Counted from the stretch's first letter, positions 42,666-53,258 are shown. The stretch: 64,000 nt of DNA from Symbiodinium natans (GCA_905221605.1 CAJNDS010002202.1:7501-71500), one strand, 5' to 3'. Notes: generated by a model from the letters alone, not told the origin. Numbers and translations are program-made.

Positions 42666-42909
42666 TCCCAACACCCTAAACCCTGAACCGTAAACCCTAA
42701 ACCCCAAGCCCTAAGCCCGAAACCCTAAACCCTAAACCCCAAACCCTAAACCCCAAACCCCAAACCATAAACCCTAAACCCCAAGCCCTCACGCGCGAAG
42801 AGCCCACGGGCGTGTCACAACGCAGGAGAGCGGCGGGACGACCTGATCGTCTTGGGTTGGCCTACACCCTGGCCCAGAACCCAAGCACCCCAAAACCCTA
42901 AGCCTCCAG

Positions 42910-43054
42910 GGGACTGTTAGTATAAGGGGGAACATCCCAACCCAAACCCCAAACCCCACCTAAACCCCAGCCCTAAACCCTAAACCCTAAACCCTAACCC
43001 TAAACCCGAAACCCAAAACCCCAAACCCGCAGGGCAGTATAAGGGGGAACGTCC
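42910..43054. mobile_element. Two family A right-end fragments
   Basis: TTAGTATAAGGGGGAACATC at 42,910-42,939 and CAGTATAAGGGGGAACGTCC at 43,029-43,054 are separated by a CCCTAAA-type array, as if one element had been split or duplicated by the array. Confidence 0.6.
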
Positions 43055-44338
43055 CAATTTATAAGCGAATGTCACCAGGTCCTGAAGCCTAAACCCTGAG
43101 TGTTGAAGACGAGGCTGAGTGTGTAGGGCTGATGCACAACTCTTCAGGGCTTAGGGTTTAGGGTTTAGGGATGTTTAGGGTGTAGGGCTTAGGGATGTTT
43201 AGGGTTTAGGGTTTAGGGTTTAGGGTTTAGGGTTTAGGGTTTAGGGTTTAGGGTTTAGGGTTTAGGGCTGAGGCTTTAGGGATGTTTAGGGTTTAGGGCT
43301 TAGGGTTCAGGGCCCAAACCCAACACCTTTACGAGTTGAGGGGTTCTGGCTTGGCTGCTTGGGTCTTCCAAAGGGACCTTCAGAGGTCAAGGGCTTTTTG
43401 CAGCTTACAGAAGGTGCTTGGGCCATGAGTGTCTGAGGTTGGGGGGTGGTTTTCATATCTTTCTAGTTAGGCGCCCTGAACCCCGAACCCTAAACCCTAA
43501 ACCCTAAACCCTAAACCCTAATCCTGGGGCCCTCTCCCCACCCTTCCCCTTCCCCGAGTCTCTGCGACCAGCCGAAGCGCATGGATGCCGGAGAAAATCC
43601 GTGGATGCCCTCGGCCTTCCGAACAATCAAGCTTAGGGGTTTAGGGTTTAGGGTTTAGGGTTGAGGGTTGAGGGTTTAGGGTTTAGGGTTTAGGGTTTAG
43701 TGTTTGGGGTTTAGGGGTAGGGTTTGGGGTTTAGGGTTTAGGGTTTATGACCTAAACCAAAATCTGACAGCATCGACGGGCTAGTACGTTTGCATAGGGC
43801 TGACGGCCAGCAGAATTTACAAGTTCATTCCAGATCAACCTCCAAGCTACCTTGGTTGAGGGAAGGCAACCGGAAGAAGATCCCCGACCCCCAAAAACCA
43901 GAACCCCCAAATAATACCCTGTACCCTTGGCTGACTTTTGTTTCCCTCCTAAAAGTTTAACTGTTAGGCTCCTTATTGTACTTTCTTCAACAACCCAAAA
44001 GGTTACTGTAAAGTCCTAAGAGCCAGCCAGAAGAAAGCCAAGAATTACTATATATTGGGGTCATTTTAGCCCTAAACCCTAAACCCTAAACCCTAAACCC
44101 TAAACCCTACACCCTAAACTCTAAACCCTAAACCCTAAACCCTAAACCCTAAACTCTTATTTCGCCAGCTTCCGCCCCCCCATTCTGTCGACCCAGCACG
44201 GCTAGAAGGGACTGAGCGAGGCCTGCTCTTGTTGGGCACTTAGGGGCTTAGGGTTTAATTAGGGTTTAGGGTTTATGGTTTAGGGTTGAGGGTTTAGGGT
44301 TTAGGGTTTAGGGTTTAGGGTGGAGGGTTTAGGGTTTA

Positions 44339-44574
44339 GGGTAGTCGTGCCAGATCTGCCCCACTGTGGTGACCTCGTCTTTGGTGAGCCACGAGGTAGT
44401 CCGTGTCCACCGCGCCATGACCCTGTAGAGGAGAGAGAGGTGGAGCCTCTGCTGGTCGATGTCCCCCCCCCCCAAGGGGATGGGGTCCGTTGAGGACATG
44501 GGTGAGCTCATACACGAGCTCCTCCTGCTCTTCTGCCTTGTAAGTGCGAACTGTAGCCGACTTAGGTTAGGGTT
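44339..44574 (-). CDS. Coding island interrupted at a G11 run
   Basis: On the minus strand one frame reads YKAEEQEELVYELTHVLNGP up to a run of 11 G. After the run a second frame reads LHLSLLYRVMARWTRTTSWL and onwards to 44,339. One G fewer would join them. It may be a sequencing or slippage frameshift in a real exon. No family was recognised. It lies between two helicase exons, where no such segment is expected. Confidence 0.35.
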
Positions 44575-45629
44575 TAGGGTATAGGGTTTCCGATCAATCT
44601 TGGCTCGTGGTACTTCTGCGTGGTTGGCAAGCGCTTGGCAACGGGGAGGCTTCTTCATTCGGGGATAAACGGGGATTGCGCCTCACAGCAAAGTGCGTTA
44701 AAGCTTAGGGGTTTGGGGTTTAGTAGGGTTTAGGGTTTAGGGTTTAGGGTTTGGGGTTTGGGGTTTGGGGTTTGGGGTTTGGGGTTTGGGGTTTAGGGTA
44801 CTCAGATAGCATCAAACCCAGCATTCAACCCGGACTTCAACCCTAGACAGTGACACCCCGAAGCCTGAGAAAGACCTGAGCTTGTAACGATTTCATCGGG
44901 AACGCGTCTGGGTCAGCTGGCAAAAACCTCTTCGAGGGTGATCTCGCACCACTAAACCCTAAGCCCTGAACCCTAAACCCTAAACCCTAAACCCTAAACC
45001 CTAAACCCTAAACCCTAAACCCTAAACCCCTGTGAGAGTTCTGCGTCTGGCAGAAGCAAAGGCAGCTGGCTGCGTACGCCCGGTCTGGTACTTGGGGCTA
45101 CATGTCTATAGCACCTGATGTTGCTGTGCTGTATTAGGGCTGTTTAGGGTTTAGGGTTTAGGGTTTAGGGTTTAGGGTCTAGGGTTTAGGGTTTAGGGTT
45201 TAGGGTTTAGGGCTCAGGGTTTAGCGCCTTTAGGGTTTAGGGTTTAGGGTTCAGGGTTTAGGGTTCAGGATGTTGTTAGTATGCGCACACAAAAGAAGCA
45301 CGCATCGAAAATAAATTCGAGTTCGGTACCCAGTACCTACGTAACGTTGCCGGGTGATACTTTCTTAAACCCACACCTAAACCCCAAAGGCTTTAGGGCT
45401 TAGGAATCACTGTACACACGAACCCCCGAACCTCAAAACCCTATGGAGCTAAATCAAACCTATCATCCCGACTATACGCAATACGCCCACAAGCCATAAA
45501 CCCCCCGCATAAAACCCTACAATATCCGATACGTCCTGAAAACCCAACAAGCCCTAGACGCTAAACCCTAAACCCTAAACCATAAGCCCTAAGCCCTAAA
45601 CCCCAAACCCTAAACCCTAAACCCTGAAC

Positions 45630-45722
45630 CCGATGCGCCGAGCCTTGCAGCAGAGGCGTAAACTCTGCGTGGGGCGTGAGGGTGCCACCAGCGAAGAGCA
45701 CAGACTGCGCGAGCGGTGACCC
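45630..45722 (-). CDS. DDX11/CHL1-like helicase exon, AGGT block
   Basis: Encodes SPLAQSVLFAGGTLTPHAEF and about ten more residues. The A-x-x-V-[IV]-x-A-G-G-T-[ML]-x-P-x-x-[ED]-F signature is diagnostic of DDX11/CHL1 helicases, at the boundary into helicase domain 2. The donor is G|GTTCAG in a telomere-like variant. The acceptor is not fixed (CGCTCGCGCAG before TCTGTG is possible, giving a shorter exon). This is the most upstream helicase exon I can recognise. Confidence 0.85.
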
Positions 45723-46111
45723 GTAGGGTTTTTGGGGCCTCATGGAGTTTATCGAGTTTATAGGATTTAATTAGGGTTTAGGGTTTAGGGTTTAGGGTTT
45801 AGGGATTTATGAGCGTTTAATGGGGCGTAGAGGGCTTTTTGGGCTTCTGGGTTTAAACGCCTTTGCGTGCAGCAAGGGAGGCGGCGGTGTGAGGTTTAGG
45901 GATTAAGTCTTGCGCGCCCTAGAAATTTAGGGTTTGGGGTTTAGGGTTTAGGGTTTAGGGTTTAGGGTTTAGGGTTTAGGACTTGGGGCCAGCCAGGAGC
46001 TTCTGGCAGACGGCAGAGTAGGTTTAGACTTCAGGGAGGGTTTAGGGTTTAGGGTTTAGGGTTTAGGGTTTAGGGTTTAGGGTTTAGGGTTTAGGGTTTA
46101 GGGATGAGGGT

Positions 46112-46450
46112 TTAGGGCCCAACAAGTTTTGGAATTTCTGTGCTCCTGACACACAAGGCGAATTGAGCAAGATCTTGCACACGACGCCCGCCTCGTGGCG
46201 ATGTTGTGAAAGACGCAGCTTGGTGTTCGGCCTCTCGTAATGATAGATTCCGTACAGACGCTCGTGGTATTTCAGCATATGCTTCAGAGAAGCGGTGATC
46301 AGTCACCCTAACACTGCCTTTCAGTTGCTTTCTGCGCCGGGCCGTCGCCAATGTGTTTGTTTCGACAGAGAGCTCTCTGGACTTTGATGCCAAAGCATAC
46401 CCGGAGGTGTATCCGCCATCGATCAGGACGATGTGATTGACAATCGCCCG
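46112..46450 (-). CDS. Open island upstream of the helicase exons
   Basis: About 110 codons are open in one minus frame (VNHIVLIDGGYTSGYALASK and onwards). Another frame is open from 46,278 (MLKYHERLYGIYHYERPNTK). The two overlap, so at most one is used. A GTTAGGG lies between the halves. The position suits the helicase region before AGGT, but the sequence does not match it convincingly. Confidence 0.3.
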   Translation of the reverse strand, partial: RAIVNHIVLIDGGYTSGYALASKSRELSVETNTLATARRRKQLKGSVRVTDHRFSEAYAEIPRASVRNLSLREAEHQAASFTTSPRGGRRVQDLAQFALCVRSTEIPKLVGP

Positions 46451-47441
46451 ATACGACCCTAAAAACCCTAAAACCTTAAGACCGTAAACTCCTAAACCCC
46501 AAACCCCTAAACACACATAAGAATAACCCTGTAACGTAAGCTAAACCCCGAACCCATAAACTCCTAAACGCCAAGAATCCCCCCAAAAAATAAACCCTGA
46601 ACCCATGAACTCCTAGACCCCTAATCCCGAAACTCGAAACCCGAAACCCTAAACCCTAAACCCTAAAACCAAACCCCCACGAATCAGCTGGGAAGTCCGG
46701 CCCGTGCGCCCAGGAGCACCTCGCGAAATCGAGCCTGCTCGCGCTTACAGAGGGGGGATTTGCCCAAACATTTTTCCGGGGGGCGGGGGGTGCCTATCGT
46801 GACTTAGGGTTTAGGGTTTAGGGTTTAGGGTTTAGGGTTTAGGGTTTAGGGTTTAGGGCTCCACGTTAGTTCTACAAATGGACTCCTGCTCATGCATGCT
46901 TGTGTGCAGCTCTGGCTTACTTCTTATGGGCCTTAGTAGCTCTGGGAGGCACAGCGTCGCAGTCCCTTATCAACCCGAAACCCTGAACCCTGACAGAGAA
47001 CCCTGGACCCTAAACCCTAACCCGCCCCCCCCCCCCCCCCCTTCCCCCCAAAAAAAAGAAAAGAAAAACAAAATACACGAGCAAAGCCCTTATATAACCC
47101 CTCATTGAGGGGGTTCAGAGAACCCCAAACCCTAAACTCCGAAAACCCTAAAACCCTCAAAACCCTACACTTTGAGGGCTTCAAAAGAATAACTTCCCGG
47201 TTTGCTATCATCTTACAGCCACAGCACCTGCACTTCCACCCTAAACCCTAAACCCTAAAGCCTAAACCCTCAACCCTCAACCCTAAACCCTAAACCCACA
47301 AACCCTAAACCCTGATTCGTGAGGCTGCACTTCTCCGTTCAACCTCTGAAGTCACTCCCAGAACCGATCAGGCTTCGGACTGTTGAAAGCTGCCGAGCGA
47401 ACTTTTGGGACATGAATGCTGATGAAGCTTGCCGGTGGGTT

Positions 47442-47551
47442 CCCAGATCTTCCAAGACCCCTTACTTAAGGAATATACCCTAAATCATGCTAAGGGTACT
47501 TGTTATGAACTAAGGTATATTCCTTACTTGAGGGGTTTTGGAAGATCTGGG
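47442..47551. mobile_element. Family C inverted-repeat element, short copy
   Basis: CCCAGATCTTCCAAGACCCC...GGAATATACC at the left and GGTATATTCC...AGGGGTTTTGGAAGATCTGG at the right, inverted repeats of about 35 bp around a 45-bp body. An expanded copy is at 62,674-62,884. TTGGAAGATC remnants occur near 48,317, 52,955, 59,765 and 60,802. Confidence 0.85.
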
Positions 47552-47615
47552 TTAGAGAAGGCCTGCAACAAACATTGATCCTGGGCCAGAGCTCGCAATC
47601 AACAAAGATGACTCA

Positions 47616-47944
47616 CCTTGGCAGCACTGTGCATTGAAGCCCACCGGCACTGGCGGCGAACGCAGCATTCCGCGGCCGCGAATCACTACCCACAGCAGCT
47701 GACATCCACACGAGCGGAGCCGACTCGTGGTAGCCCACACAGATTGCGCCAGCACCGAGCCTCTGCCTGCAGCTTGTCGGAGCGAGCCCACGAAGAAGCG
47801 GGCTGCGCCGCGCAGTGCCCGGGCGCAATCGGTAGAGCAGAGGCAGAAGCAGAATTCCGCGGCCGCTGCTGGTTCCAGGACGCTCGAGCAGTTGATTGCA
47901 GAAGAGCTGGGCAGTTTTGCAGTTGATGCTGAACTGCGTCTTCT
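47616..47944 (-). CDS. GC-rich open island, strand uncertain
   Basis: On the minus strand about 110 codons are open, and the island ends at CCAAG|GTGAGTC, a perfect donor. On the plus strand a frame reads EPTKKRAAPRSARAQSVEQR and ends at LLG|GTTTAG, after CTCTGCCTGCAG. The two readings are incompatible. ATTCCGCGGCCGC occurs twice, 180 bp apart. No family was recognised. Confidence 0.35.
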
Positions 47945-48217
47945 GGGTTTAGGGTTTAGGGTTAGGGTTTAGGGTTTAGGGGTTTAGGGATTTAGGGATT
48001 TAGGGATTCAGGGATTTAGGGATTTAGGGATTAAGGGATTAAGGGATTAAGGGATTTAGGGATTTAGGGATTTAGGGTTTAGGTTTAGGGATTTGGGGAT
48101 TTGGGGTTTAGGGTTCAGGGTGTGGCCAACCTCCGCGTCCAAGCTCAGATACTTCAGCGTCGTTTCACCTTCGGCTGGGCTTCTGGCTTTGAACCTTCAA
48201 CCGTCAACCCTAAACCC

Positions 48218-48271
48218 TCTGGGTGCAGTCAGATAAGTTCAGCACCTCTGCTCGCCCCTTCAAGCCTGTCA
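48218..48271 (-). CDS. Candidate small exon, unknown
   Basis: A 54-nt minus segment between CTAATTTCCTAG and GTTTAG encodes TGLKGRAEVLNLSDCTQR. Both splice contexts are good, but the segment is short and unrecognised. Confidence 0.3.
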
Positions 48272-48299
48272 CTAGGAAATTAGAGCCGGAAGTAAATAT

Positions 48300-49140
48300 T
48301 CCAAACTCAGTAATGTTGGAAGATCCGGGTTTAGGGCTCGACGGCCTGCTGGGGAACCCAAAACCCAAAACCGTAACCCCTAAATCCTAAACCCTGACCA
48401 TAAGCCCTAAACCCGAAAAACCCTAAACCCTAAACCCTAAACCCTAAACCCTAAACCCTAAACCCTAAACCCTAAACCCTAAACCCTAAACCCTAAACAA
48501 GCCCTAAGCCCAAAACTTCGAAGCTCCGCCAACCCTGGCGGCGTGATGGATGAACTCCTTGTGGTCAGTTCTTAGTCCCTCAACCCAGGGGCCCTTTCAA
48601 CACTCGAAACCCTAAACCCTGAACCCTAAACCCTGAACCCTAAACCCTAAACCCTAAACCCTAAATCCTAAACCCCAAACCCTGAAACTCTACACCGGAA
48701 AGTGTAGAACACTAAGCCCCAAACCCTAGAAGTCCTAAGCCCGGAGCCCGCCCCAGACCCGAAACCCTAAATACCCTCAGTACCATAAATATCCCGACTC
48801 TGAAGCCCTAAAGCCGTGAAACCCGAAATCCAAAACCCGAAAACCCGAAACCCTGAAATCCTGAAACCTGAACACCTAAAACCCTAAACCCGGAGACCGA
48901 AACCCTAGAAGCCTACAACCCTGAACCCCGAAACCCTAGGCCCGAAACCCCAAAGCCCTGAACGCGAAAACCCTGAAACCCCAAAGCCCTGAGCCCGAAA
49001 ACTTGAAATCCTAGAACAACCCTAAACCCTCAAACCCTAAACCCCAAGCCCTAAACCCTAAACCCCCCCCCAGAAGTACTAAACCCGAAGCCCTAAGCCC
49101 TAAACCCCAAACCCCAAACCCTAAACCCTAAACCCTAAAA
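48300..49140. other. Arrays and degenerate CCCTAAA-type DNA
   Basis: CCCTAAA array at 48,420-48,497, then about 600 bp of strongly degenerate units (CCCGAAA, CCCTGAA, CCCGGAG). No gene seen. Confidence 0.6.
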
Positions 49141-49446
49141 CCCCAAAGACCTCCATTGCCCAAAGGCCTTGGCTGCCCTCGGCCTTCTGGCACAGCAGCC
49201 GGTCCTGACGCGTAAGAATTCTCCGTGCTTCATGAAAGAAAGCAAGATGGGTTTAGGGTTTAGGGCTGGGGTTTAGGGTTTAGGGCTTAGGGTTTAGGGT
49301 TTAGGGATTAGGGTTCAGGGTCTAGGGTTTAGGGTTTAGGGCCAGGGTTTAGGGTTTAGGGTTTAGGGTTTAGGGTTCAGGGTTCAGGGTTCAGGGTCTA
49401 GGGTTCAGGGTTTAGGGCCAGGGTTTAGGGTCTAGGGTTTGGGGCT

Positions 49447-49560
49447 TCAAGCCCTTGGCCACAACCAGCCCTTGTAGCGGTGCTCCTCGGCGGTGCTCGT
49501 CTGCAGGGCCACTAGGAGCTGCGAAATCGCGTAGATGGAGGATCTGGCCCCCGAGAGGAA
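49447..49560 (-). CDS. Candidate exon, GC-rich, unknown
   Basis: On the minus strand 38 codons are open to a TGA (49,447). The peptide SSIYAISQLLVALQTSTAEE has regular helix character, and third positions are strongly GC-rich like the recognised helicase exons. A donor G|GTTGTGG is possible before the stop. No family was recognised. It could be the helicase N-terminal half or another gene. Confidence 0.42.
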   Translation of the reverse strand, partial: FLSGARSSIYAISQLLVALQTSTAEEHRYKGWLWPRA

Positions 49561-50257
49561 ATGGGGTTTAGAGTTTAGGGTTTAGGGTTTAGGGTTTAGG
49601 GTCAATTCGGGTCCTTTTAGGGGTTTAGGGTTTGGGTACTGTACCCTAAAACCTATGGGCCCTTAAAGGCCCACATGGGCAGTTCTCTCAATTCGGGTCC
49701 CTGATAGGGTCCTCATTGTAAGGGTGCCGGCTTCTCTAGGGTTTAGGGTTTAGGGTTTAGGGCTCTTTGGTTTAGGATTTAGGGCCAAGAGGAATCAAGG
49801 GACCCTTGGGTTTGGGCACCATTGAAGATCCCCTGAGAAATCTAAGGGCCATATTGGGAGTAGATTAGAGGGACCATAAACTCTGAAACCCTAAACCCCG
49901 AAGCCCCAAAATACTAAAACCTCAAACCCTGAAGCCCTGACCCCTGACCCGAAATCGCCCCGAACCATAAACCCTAAATAGCCTAAATGGGTTTAATTTA
50001 GGGTTCAGGGTTCAGGGTTTAGGGTTGAGGGTTCAAGGTTCAGGGTTTAGGCTTGCGGTCCCGGAGCAGGCCAGGAACCGAAAATTCCAGGGACTGCGCG
50101 GAAGGATCTCTAAAGGGCTTCACGAACAGAAAGTCTTAACCGGGGCAGGTTTGGGGGACCCGATAAAAAGTACATTTTTTCCTGGCGTTCATAAGGAGTA
50201 AAATTATGTTCTAACCTACCCCTGTGAACCCTGAACCTACACCCTGGTTTGGGTTTA

Positions 50258-50390
50258 GGGTTTAGGGTTTAGGGTTTAGGGTTTAGGGTTTAGGGTTTAG
50301 GGTTTAGGGTTTAGGGTTTAGGGTTTAGGGTTTAGGGTTTAGGGTTTAGGGTTTAGGGTTTAGGGTTTAGGGTTTAGGGTTTAGGGCTAC
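50258..50390 (+). repeat. TTTAGGG array
   Basis: About 18 perfect units, one of the longest pure arrays here. Confidence 0.97.
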
Positions 50391-50894
50391 ACGGCCTAGG
50401 AAGCTGGAAAACCTGCGGTCTAAGGCAGAAGACCTCTTGGGCCCATGCCCCAAATCCCGAAACCCTAAACGCTAAACCCTAAACCCTAGACCCTAGACCC
50501 TAGACCCTAAACCCTAAACCCTAAACCCTAAACCCTAAACCCTAAACCCTAAACCCTAAACCCTAAACCGTAAACCCTAAACCCTAGCCCTAAACCCTAA
50601 ACCCTTCTCTCGGGTCACGGCGTGGCACCGTTGTTTGTAACTGCCTGGCCCTCCATGAACCCACGGACCTGGCTTCAATTGGTTTGGGAGGCTTTTTGAA
50701 TGGGATTGGGGTTTAGGGTATGGGGTTTAGGGTTTAGGTTTTCGGGTGTAGTGGCTCAGGAGGGTTTGGGGTTTTAAGGTTTCGGGATTGAGGGTTTGTG
50801 GATTTTAGGTTGACTTAGGGTTGAGGAGCGTGCGGTGCATTCCAGCCCAACCGCTGAACGCTAAGCCCTCAACCGAGTCAGGGTTTTGGGGTCT

Positions 50895-51003
50895 AGGGTT
50901 TAACCCTAAACCCTAAACCCTAAACCCTAAACCCTAAACCCTAAACCCTAAACCCTAAACCCTAAACCCTAAACCCTAAACCCTAAACCCTAAACCCTAA
51001 ACC
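50895..51003 (-). repeat. CCCTAAA array
   Basis: About 15 perfect units directly after a GGGTTT unit in the other orientation (head-to-head at 50,900). Confidence 0.97.
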
Positions 51004-51109
51004 CCAGGGCAACGAAGGTCTAGAGAGGGTGTCCTTGTTGGCTTAACACGGTTTGGCGCCTCGGGGTTTAGGGTTTAGGGTTTAGGGTTTAGGGTTCAGG
51101 GTTTAGGGT

Positions 51110-51490
51110 GTTTGTAAGGGAACTTAACCCAGCGACAAGGGCAATAAGGGACCACTCTGAGTCCGCTTGCAAGAATCCCAGAAAGAGATTCCAGACCTGC
51201 GCTTGTCCGGGCTCTTGTGAAGGAATGTTAGCTGGGATTCCAGAACTATACCGCTGGCTATAGAACCTTGCGATGGTAACTTCATGCAAGTAGCGGTTTA
51301 GGAAATAAGGCACCCCAAAAAAAGAAAACAAATAGTAGGATTCCCTTATGATCAGGACCCGAATAAGGTACCCCTAATTTCGGAAACCCCCGAGTTCCTT
51401 TCGAAAAGGCAGTAACGGATGTTGGAATAAACCTCTGCTGGATACGAGCTCGGTTGTGGGCACAAAAAATGAAGACGGCGGCCTGGAAAC
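51110..51490 (-). other. Open islands around a family E element
   Basis: Reading the minus strand: an open stretch (51,490-51,388), a family E element (51,390-51,318) starting GGG|GTTTCCG, a second open stretch (51,270-51,175), then a family D remnant (51,175-51,110). The first and second stretches can be read in one phase if the element is removed as an intron. No family was recognised. Confidence 0.4.
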
Positions 51491-51890
51491 ATCCCAATCC
51501 CTGATCCGAAAATCCGACAAGTTTAGGGTTTCGGGTTAGCGTTCAGGGTAATTGAACCTACAAAAGGGTCCAGATATACCATCTTCCACAACCCTCACAC
51601 AACGCCTTGCGAGGAAGCTCCGTTCTTTCCAAGAACTGTGCCAGCTCCTGGGAAACTACGCCCTACAAACAAACCTTCGAACATAAACTCAAACCCTACG
51701 GTCTTGGGATGAGATTTTGGACCTCAGGGCTGTCTAGATAGAGCGTGTGTGAGGAAATCTGCACTAGATTGGAGACCCTTCGACTACCCGAAGCCCTACA
51801 CCCTGGACCCTACGCCGGAGCTCCTACAGGGTACAGCCTGGTATCAATGGATAACACGTTTCACACCTTGCGAGTTCGGACTTCACAGGT

Positions 51891-51985
51891 CCCCTAAACC
51901 CTAAACCCTAAACCCTAAACCCTAAACCCTAAACCCTAAACCCTAAACCCTAAACCCTAAACCCTAAACCCTAAACCCTAAACCC
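51891..51985 (-). repeat. CCCTAAA array
   Basis: About 13 perfect units, then decaying variants to 52,040. Confidence 0.95.
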
Positions 51986-52104
51986 TATAAACCCTATACC
52001 CTTAACCCTCTACTACCCTGTAAACCCTTAACCCCGAACTCTAGAAGACTCGCGTGGCTCGTACATCTTCCATGTTTGCTTGTCCAGAACACTTAACATA
52101 GTTT

Positions 52105-52183
52105 CTAATCTATATTATCTTCAGTATTTTCTGGTTTGGGGGTTTTCAAGAAGACGCCCTTTGCCTCGGAAATTGGTAGTTCT
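52105..52183 (-). CDS. Small spliced gene, last exon
   Basis: 79 nt after GTAATCTAG. It completes a glycine codon from the previous exon, then reads ELPISEAKGVFLKTPKPENT and a few residues to TAG at 52,105. The frame is continuous over two introns (52,184-52,270 and 52,364-52,399). No family was recognised. The tail is hydrophilic. Confidence 0.5.
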
Positions 52184-52270
52184 CTAGATTACGGTCCCTG
52201 TTTGGGATCCTTTTGAAGGGTGCCGCCTCACAATGGGTACCCAAACGGGGACCCTAATTTAGGAGACTAC
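52184..52270 (-). mobile_element. Family F element acting as an 87-nt intron
   Basis: Starts GTAGTCTCCTAAATTAGGGT and ends CCGTAATCTAG on the minus strand. The ends are inverted repeats, as in the copies at 7,186 and 25,456. Removal keeps the reading frame open (phase 2 to phase 2), which supports the idea that the family inserts as ready-made introns. Confidence 0.7.
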
Positions 52271-52363
52271 CCAAATGAGAACTTGAACTCAATATTCGTA
52301 CCGGCGCAGACTCCCGACAGCATGGACGTAAATATTTGGGAGGCATCACCCATCCAAACCACC
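52271..52363 (-). CDS. Small spliced gene, middle exon
   Basis: 93 nt encoding VVWMGDASQIFTSMLSGVCA and ten more residues. The acceptor is CTTACCTAG, which is the end of a family B remnant, and the donor is GTAGTC, the end of a family F element. Both introns thus look element-derived. No family was recognised. Confidence 0.5.
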
Positions 52364-52399
52364 CTAGGTAAGGGACCATTTTAAAGATCATGTAACTAC

Positions 52400-52448
52400 C
52401 CTTTCAAGTTCATAGCAAGAAAACACAATATACCGGCAGCCAACTGCC
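52400..52448 (-). CDS. Small spliced gene, hydrophobic exon
   Basis: 49 nt after ATTCCTTACCTCAG, encoding QLAAGILCFLAMNLK, a possible membrane segment continuing into VVWMG. The donor is GTAGTTACATG (family B end). The intron to 52,363 is only 36 nt. The upstream exon was not resolved; GTCCG|GTAAGAC at about 52,529 could be its donor. Confidence 0.45.
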
Positions 52449-53072
52449 CTGAGGTAAGGAATACTCCGAGGATCCGTTCCTAACAACAACGATCATGTTC
52501 GGCAACCTTCCTTCATCAAAAGTCTTACCGGACTCCCCCTAAAGACTCTGAACAAACATGAAGGGAACCCTAAACCCTAAACCCTAAACCCTAAACCCTA
52601 AACCCTAAACCCTAAACCCTAAACCCTAAACCCTAAACCCCACTACTTGCGAGGGCGGCACAAACCCCGGGCAAGCCACTGTTGCTGAGGGCAGCGCGGG
52701 AACAAGACTACAAACAAGGGGTTTAGGGTTTAGGGTTTAGGGTTTAGGGTTTAGGGTTTAGGGTTTAGGGTATGCTCGGGGTCAGGTGTTGGACCTTGTC
52801 TTCTGTATGCCAGACCGGCAGACATAGTGGAAGATCGAAAAAAAGGTCCCCAAAATCGCACTCGGGACCTGGCTCAGATTTTCTTTCTATGAGGAAAACT
52901 CCGCCAAAAATCATAGCAGGTCCTTCATAACCTTTTGGGAAGCTTCCTCAAGGGACGTTGGAAGATCAGGGTCTTCAATCTCTACACAACACTTGCGCCA
53001 ACTCGACACGGACAACCCTAGACCTAAACCCTCAACCCCAAACCCCAAACCCTAGAACCTAAACCCTCAACT

Positions 53073-53221
53073 CTAGGGTATATAGCTGGGCCACGGGTCC
53101 TGGGTTGCCACAGTGTTTCCTGCATTTCTCCGGTGTTTCCTGCACTTGTCCTGTTGTTCGGCTTTGGGGAGCTTTTCGCGACGATGCCCCAAACACGGTA
53201 TTTGCCGTGCCCGTAGAAAAA
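53073..53221 (-). CDS. Two-exon frame, basic C-terminal tail
   Basis: 149 nt after TTTTATAAG. Read in the phase set by the previous exon it gives LPKAEQQDKCRKHRRNAGNT and ends in TAG at 53,073. Another frame is also open (FFYGHGKYRVWGIVAK). With the preceding exon it would be a one-pass membrane protein with a basic tail. No family was recognised. Confidence 0.45.
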
Positions 53222-53258
53222 CTTATAAAACCCTAAACCCCTAAACCCGAAATCTTAC

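Noticed and set aside
45027-45138. A minus-strand RCYRHVAP resembling the C-G-H-V-x-P block expected between the AGGT and GPGGQALDF exons
   Set aside because: The spacing between Cys and His is off by one and neighbouring residues do not fit. It was left uncalled.
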